Positions 58,788-64,000 of a DNA stretch of 64,000 bases are shown here, piece by piece (the first letter of the stretch is position 1; each line of letters starts with the position of its first letter). A program made the translations under genes and the position numbers. The stretch is from Mycoemilia scoparia (Eukaryota; Kickxellomycota; Kickxellomycetes; Kickxellales; Kickxellaceae). The notes under the pieces were generated by a model that was given only the letters and a program-made list of their open reading frames with translations, did not search any database and was not told the DNA's origin. The stretch spans positions 1 through 64,000 of the forward strand of contig JANBPU010000073.1 of assembly GCA_027575805.1 (NCBI GenBank), read 5' to 3'.

Positions 58788-61700
58788 TGTTGATGGGAAG
58801 CTAAGCAGTGATTTGTAGCTGCAGTAGTAGGAATAGTAGTAACAATAATAGCAACCAAGGCTGAGACTTTGATCAGAAAATGTAAGATATAGATGATAAA
58901 GAATGAAATATAGAGAGCGGCGTGTCAAGTATGTTTGTATAATAGGTGTGTGAGAAAATAAAAGACAAAAGGGCAAAGGGTATTAAGAGACGGATTTTAT
59001 AGTTGTGGCAGAGTTTCTTCTTGGCAACAAACAAGGGGCAACGCTAGTTCTACCTTAAGAGGCTAAGCAAGGTTTATTGTTAAGCCAGTACAAAAACAAA
59101 GGCAGCAGCAACAGAACAAAGAGCGAGATGAAGGCGTACTCTGACACGGTCAGTCAAAAATATGCACAACAAAAACTACCAAAAATGGAAATAAGAATAA
59201 GAACCGGATTAAAGAAAGAGAACAAGAGGAGGGGCAGCTAAAGGGTGGTTTTTGTCAATAATAATGATATAGGGAACCAAAAACCTTGAGAAGAGCAGCA
59301 ACCCAGACGAAGTTAGAAAGAGGTAGAGGCAGAAAAATTGGGAAATAGACAAAGGAGGGGTTGGCAAGCAAGCAAGCAGAGTCCTATAAAAAGGAAGGAA
59401 GGGTGAAAACGTTTCGTCACATAAGCCGCCAGAACCTCCAGGCAAAGCAGAGAGAGAGAATTATAGCCGCCTGGCAGCTGTTTGTTATAGGAGAATTGCT
59501 GAACAAAAATGAAGGTGAATGGCGAATTCCTGGTAGCTGTACCAACCAGTTAAAAATGACAGTAGACAAAAGATGGATCAACATCACTGTGCTCCAGCAT
59601 GTAGTATGTGAGTTGTATGATAGAGGAGAGTGACAACAAGCAAAAAGCTTATGACCAACAAACACTCTGCGCCTTCTTGCTGCGTATAGGTGCGTTTCAT
59701 CTCCCATATTAGCAACTATTTGTTTAGTCGACACATACCGAAGTTACACAACAAGCCCAACTTGAACCTGCCAGCTTGTTGCAACTATCTCCACTTTATT
59801 AGCAAAAGTAGAGAACTTTAGAAAGTTCGATGCTAAGATAAGCTGGCTGTAATGGAAAAAGCACATAGCAGTTCGCGCCATATATACGCTCCTATGCTTT
59901 AGGCCAAGAAGCATGGGCCCAATGGCCAAACGATGGCTAACCAATGGCTCCAACGTTTCACCACACTTTGCAGCTATATTCTACCAAGACCAAGCACATC
60001 GCCAAATGCGCTATGCCCTTACGCCATAGGGCCTGGTGGCTTCAGATCTGCGGGAGAAAAGGTTGGGATGAATTCCACTAGCCATGGAGATGGGGTTAGT
60101 GTGACAAGAAACGGTGGATTCTTGATCGTAGACAGAGACAGAAACCCCAGGGGCACTGGTGAAAATGATCGAGGGGGCTGAAAGAGATGTACGGACAAAG
60201 GTGGGGAGGAGGCCTTTGCGGAGCGGGCCGGATCCTGGGCGCCATTGAATTAGAGTAAGGATGGTCGGCGGCGTGACATAAAATCGACGCGTATGTCCAT
60301 AAAAACGACCCACCGCTCGAATTGGCATAGCAAGCAGACCCACGCAGGAACAATAGGCGTGGAAAAGTTGGCAGCTTGGACGAACAAAGGTGCAATCTAA
60401 TCCACATTTTGTGATGCATTGGCATATTGTCATGGGCAAGCTCCGACATCAATCATAATGGTCGCGATGCTGTCTGCTCATATCTGCAAGTGTGTGTATG
60501 TGTGTGCGGTCCTCTGTTAGCCGCCGACAAGACAGATCGATGGGCATCTGTGTGGGCCATTTCAAGCCTCTTTTTTTACAGATTAAAAGATAGCTGGAAA
60601 AGACATTCGCGTCTTTTTCTAGCTCGGCAATTGTTTCTCCGTGCCAGGACTCGCTCTACTGCATGTGCTGCAGCTAAATAATATTTTGGCGACATTAGAC
60701 ATGGGGGATCCATGCAGCAGAATGGTGCCATTGCTATATAACAAAAATGGCTCTTCCTGGGTTACTTGCGCTAAATTATCCTACCAAGCCCACCCAAAAA
60801 ACCCCTTGAATTTATTTCAGCCCAATTCTCGGCTATTAGGTAGAGTAAGTTGGAAATGGTCCTTTTGGGTGGGTGATCTGGGATCCTTATTGGAACCACG
60901 GCTGGGGAAGCCAATGGACCAAGAGAAAGCATCGCAGGAGAGCATGCTTGAGCAACTGGCTGAAATTTTAAGACAGGCACAGATAAAGCCCATCCTAGCA
61001 ACCTGATCGTCAAAAGATTCTAGAAGAGCCGCAATGATTTGCCAACGTGCCACAGAAAGCCTGGGCCACGAAGCCGCTGCCAATTCCAAGGACACTGTGA
61101 CAAAAATGCCCCCTGGTCATTCAGTTCGTTAGTATATGTATGCGTATGTGCAACGAATGTAAATGAAAATAACCAGAAATGCCAATACTCGATCGCCAGA
61201 GAGAGGGAGAGGGAGATGATAAAAACCATATTTAATGACGATCTTTAGTGACAGTGTGTTTGTAGTCTGCCCATGATTACTCTATCCACCGAATGGCCAG
61301 GGTGTGCTGTAACTTAGGTCAATTCCTCGCTTATCACTATTGCGAGTGGTGGTACTACTGGTCCTGGCGCTGCTATTGGTGCCCATTATTCTTGGTGGAT
61401 TGCTAGCGATCAATACCAAATTACCCCATAGGCCTTTGGTGAATGAGTGCCCTCGAAGAATGTGCAAGGTGGCATGCATTCCCATGGTTTCAGCAAGAAA
61501 ATTTGGACATTCCTTGTGCTATATCGTGCTTGGTGCCTTTGGCTTATTACTCGCCTTGGCCACTTTGTGGTAACCATTTGGAGCTACTGCTGTTTCAGGT
61601 CATTTCAGCCAACAAGCCATTGAAGTGTCAGTTGCAGCGGCGCTTTTTAGAGACGGTTGCCAAAAGTCCTGGGCTGGACATTACTGCTCCTTGCACCATG

Positions 61701-62208
61701 CTTTCCGTCTAGCCATGCATGATTATGGCTTTTCTCCTGCGTTAAATAATCATCGCCGAAGAGGTGTTGTGGAGACAAGCCACTTGTAGATGTGGGTGTA
61801 GGCGAATGTGCTTGCAACGAAAATGAGACAAAGAAACGTTGACGTATTGTCTAGAAGCACTCATTGGCTGGTAACCAGTTGGTAAATGCGCTGCATTTGA
61901 TTTGCTTTCCATCCAAATTTACTACCAGCCAGGCAAGAGAGAAGCCTCATAGCACATACACTACACGGTGCGCATACATTCGCATTCCAACTCCATTGTT
62001 TTGCTATTTTTCTTGTACTTTGGGGTGCTTTCTTCACCAAGCTTTATTGAGTCTTTTTCAAACATATCATCATCATCATCCTCGTCACAATTCTAAACCA
62101 ACTAAACTGATACAGACAGACAGAGAGAGGACTATCTATCATCTAGTTTCTACTTCAATCTCAGTTTGTTATTATTTCCGACTTTTCACATTCTTGTCAG
62201 TGCACGCA
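58788..62208. promoter_or_regulatory. Divergent intergenic region between VTC4 and VTC1
   Basis: 3.4 kb that must hold the promoters and leaders of both VTC genes. It is less AT-rich than most spacers here, and several overlapping open frames occur on both strands at 60.0-61.7 kb, none with a recognisable domain. The last 100 bases before VTC1 are pyrimidine-rich and free of ATG (62065-62208), a likely leader. One AACGTG (61044-61049) equals the weaker Pho4 core, but a single hit is expected by chance. Confidence 0.45.
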
Positions 62209-62808
62209 ATGTCAAACTCTAAACCCACCGCTAATGAGGAAGAGACACCAATTGGTCGCTCCTCGGCCCTAAATTACGGTTCACTCGAGTCCTCAGCAAA
62301 CGTGGCATCGACTTCAAAGCAAGGCGCAACTACTGTAGAGCCCCATGGCTCAAATACCACACAAGGCAACAACAGCAACAGTAATGTAAGTAAGAGCAAG
62401 GCACAACCTTTGGCAGACTTTTCCCAATTGCGACCCAAGAACTTTTTCGCCAACGAGCGAACTTTCCTTTCATGGCTTCAATTGGCCGTTGTAATGGGTG
62501 GGTTGGGTCTGGCTCTACTAAACTTCGGGCCAAGCAATCACTTCAAGGTTTTGGTATCCGCTTTTGTATTCGAAACCGGTGCCTTGGCACTTATAGCCTA
62601 CGCATATATCGAATTCATGAGTAGGACCAGCAGGCTGAGAAGTCGCGAAGCCGGCACATACGACAATTTGACGTTACCCGTATTGATTGTCTTGTTTTTC
62701 GTCTTTGCTACCGCCATTAACTTTGGGCTGACATTCCACAAGAAGGCATATATCCCGCCATTGTATAACATCTTTTCTGAAAAGTTCTTGTTGTGGATCA
62801 AACCCTAA
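62209..62808 (+). CDS. VTC1: Vacuolar transporter chaperone 1
   Basis: Small membrane subunit of the VTC polyphosphate polymerase complex. It has 199 residues against about 130 in yeast; the extra length is a Ser/Asn/Thr-rich N-terminus of about 70 residues. The DUF202 domain begins at [14 protein letters not shown] (77-90), the motif also found in VTC4, and has three membrane helices (about 88-106, 114-134, 156-175). Arg83 and Glu82 in the ANERTF motif and the RTSRLRSRE loop are the charged residues thought to guide polyphosphate. The frame is open further upstream, but this ATG follows an ATG-free pyrimidine-rich leader and gives the best length. Confidence 0.93.
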   Translation: MSNSKPTANEEETPIGRSSALNYGSLESSANVASTSKQGATTVEPHGSNTTQGNNSNSNVSKSKAQPLADFSQLRPKNFFANERTFLSWLQLAVVMGGLGLALLNFGPSNHFKVLVSAFVFETGALALIAYAYIEFMSRTSRLRSREAGTYDNLTLPVLIVLFFVFATAINFGLTFHKKAYIPPLYNIFSEKFLLWIKP

Positions 62809-64000
62809 TAGCCCTCTGATGTGTTAGAATGATTTTGCCCAGTTTTGTTCTATTGAATGCTTACTATGGCTTCATTATTATATCAACAATGACAACAATG
62901 TATTTCGCTAGCTTAAAAATAAAAATAAACTTATTTCTGATTTTCTTTGTTAAATATTTAAACAATTGGCGGGATTTCACTAGTGGTCGAATGTATGGTA
63001 GATAAATATGGATCATAATTTTTGAAGGGTAAATTTTGGTGACTAATGATTATAGGGGAAATCACAGTCAAATGGATGTCCAGTTTTACTAGTAAACTTT
63101 CACCCTTTAAAAATTATTACCCATATGCTGAGAACTCAAGTTTATAAAGATTGCTGCTCCAAGGAGCTCTATAGAAAGCAACAGCCCAATTTCGCAAAGA
63201 CAGTGCGCCCCATAATCTCGCGGGCGCGCAATTATGTAAATTTCTCGATCTACACCAAAACTTAAACCATTTCATGAAATAATTCGCTTTGATTTATGCC
63301 TTTTTAGTAAGGTGGCGCAAATGATCTATCTTGACTCCAATTAGCTCTTGCATCGATTTCACGCCCTTGCATCTTTTTAACAGTGGGAATTCGAGAAAGC
63401 CAGCAGTGGAGAAGCACATTTAAAGGACCAATGCGTGTTTGAATATTGATGCATAAAGCAGGCGGTGATACGAGGTTATATTCTAGCAATTTGTTGGTTT
63501 TGTGAAAAGAGAAAAGTAACAGTGTTTTGCTTTGATATGATTTCGAGTGTTCATTCAAAAAGTTTTGATTGATTTTTTAAAGCTTTTGAACACAAACATT
63601 GTGTTATCTATAATCAAAGCAAAGCAAAGCCCCTTATATACTACTGATTGAAAAGTAGAAACAGAATATGTTTAGCCTTTAATATAGATATTAATTTGTG
63701 TATTCATATAGGGTCAACTTACACTTATAGAATGGCTTACACATGCACAGGTACATTCATTGAAAAGCTCAACGAGCATAATATTGTTTTCTTTTATCAA
63801 TAGAATTTCTCAATTGGTCAACCAGCCAACTAGATTTATGGCCTTAAGTTGTTCAATACTCATTTTTGTATCGTACTAATGGACTCTTGATTCTTGAAGC
63901 TAGCAAGACATCGACTTTAGCCCATCAGTTATCAGTAATCTATTTTTCTCGATTCAATTTGGGTTTTCTTTAACAACATTGGGATTTTTGGCTGGCTGCT
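62809..64000. other. Intergenic to window end, with one family A element
   Basis: Contains element A7 (63008-63126). A minus-strand open frame at 63304-63558 begins in low-complexity context and could be the last exon of a gene (ending QGREIDARANWSQDRSFAPP). It is not recognised, and no upstream exon could be joined within the window. Confidence 0.35.
63008..63126 (-). mobile_element. MITE-like element, family A, copy A7 (inverted, possible A/B hybrid)
   Basis: The left half matches family A in reverse (TTTTTGAAGGGTAAATTTTG, GACTAATGATTATAGGGG, AATCACAGTCAAATGG). Beyond that, family A interior is replaced by GTTTTACTAGTA, a 12-mer otherwise seen in family B, before the right terminus CACCCTTTAAAAATTATTAC. 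Confidence 0.78.

Noticed and set aside
61044..61049. AACGTG (CACGTT), a Pho4-type core between VTC4 and VTC1
   Set aside because: A single hexamer in 3.4 kb is expected by chance and no CACGTG was seen.
60011..61712. Cluster of overlapping open frames on both strands between VTC4 and VTC1
   Set aside because: They overlap in several frames, have odd Trp/Cys/His-rich composition and no domain; they reflect locally higher GC content.
63304..63558. Minus-strand open frame near the window end
   Set aside because: Possibly a terminal exon, but the start is low-complexity, no upstream exon joins within the window and the product is not recognised; mentioned only in the intergenic entry.

Overview
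The window is nuclear DNA of a filamentous fungus. The evidence is spliceosomal introns of about 60-130 bp with GTAAGT-like donors and TAG/CAG acceptors, AT-rich intergenic DNA, and a fungal gene set: F1-ATPase subunits, VTC polyphosphate proteins, a Crc1-type carnitine carrier, dynactin p50, alkaline ceramidase and eIF2B delta. Dynactin, multi-intron GUF1, Asn/Ser/His-rich insertions in conserved proteins and a PSI-type loop in an inositol transporter suggest an early-diverging lineage (Zoopagomycota or Mucoromycota). That placement is inference; no rRNA or other marker is present.

Layout. 1-4 kb: C-terminal part of a phosducin-like protein, an alpha/beta hydrolase, and dynamitin (6 exons). 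5.6-10.7 kb: a 1,346-residue Ras-association plus double-PH signalling protein (4 exons). 13.1-18.3 kb: a small acidic coiled-coil protein, apparently with a GC-AG intron, and a bZIP transcription factor. 19.1-22.7 kb: a head-to-head pair encoding F1-ATP synthase delta and beta. 24-30.6 kb: alkaline ceramidase, mitochondrial carnitine carrier, and a Golgi-type multispan protein. 30.6-35.5 kb: gene-poor DNA with repeat relics. 35.5-44.8 kb: a membrane RING-H2 ligase, a myo-inositol-type transporter with a cysteine-rich loop, and GUF1 (15 exons). 45.9-54.3 kb: a small cysteine-free secreted protein, a disordered conserved-looking protein, eIF2B delta, a small membrane protein and a GPI-type wall protein. 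56-62.8 kb: a second head-to-head pair, VTC4 and VTC1.

Functional themes. Mitochondrial energy and translation (ATP2, ATP16, CRC1, GUF1), polyphosphate and phosphate sensing (VTC1, VTC4), and cytoskeleton/signalling (dynamitin, RA-PH protein, RING ligase). Twice, two subunits of one complex sit as divergent neighbours with one shared upstream region.

Mobile DNA. Short terminal-inverted-repeat elements with a common end (TTTTTGAAGGG...CCCTTCAAAAA) recur through the intergenic DNA: family A (about 120 bp, 7 copies or part copies) and family B (about 140 bp, 3 copies). Two further dispersed repeats (C and D) occur twice each. One 35-bp near-perfect inverted repeat and one frame-broken gene relic were also found. 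No tRNA, rRNA or CRISPR was recognised. Exon boundaries were read by eye and have no transcript support.
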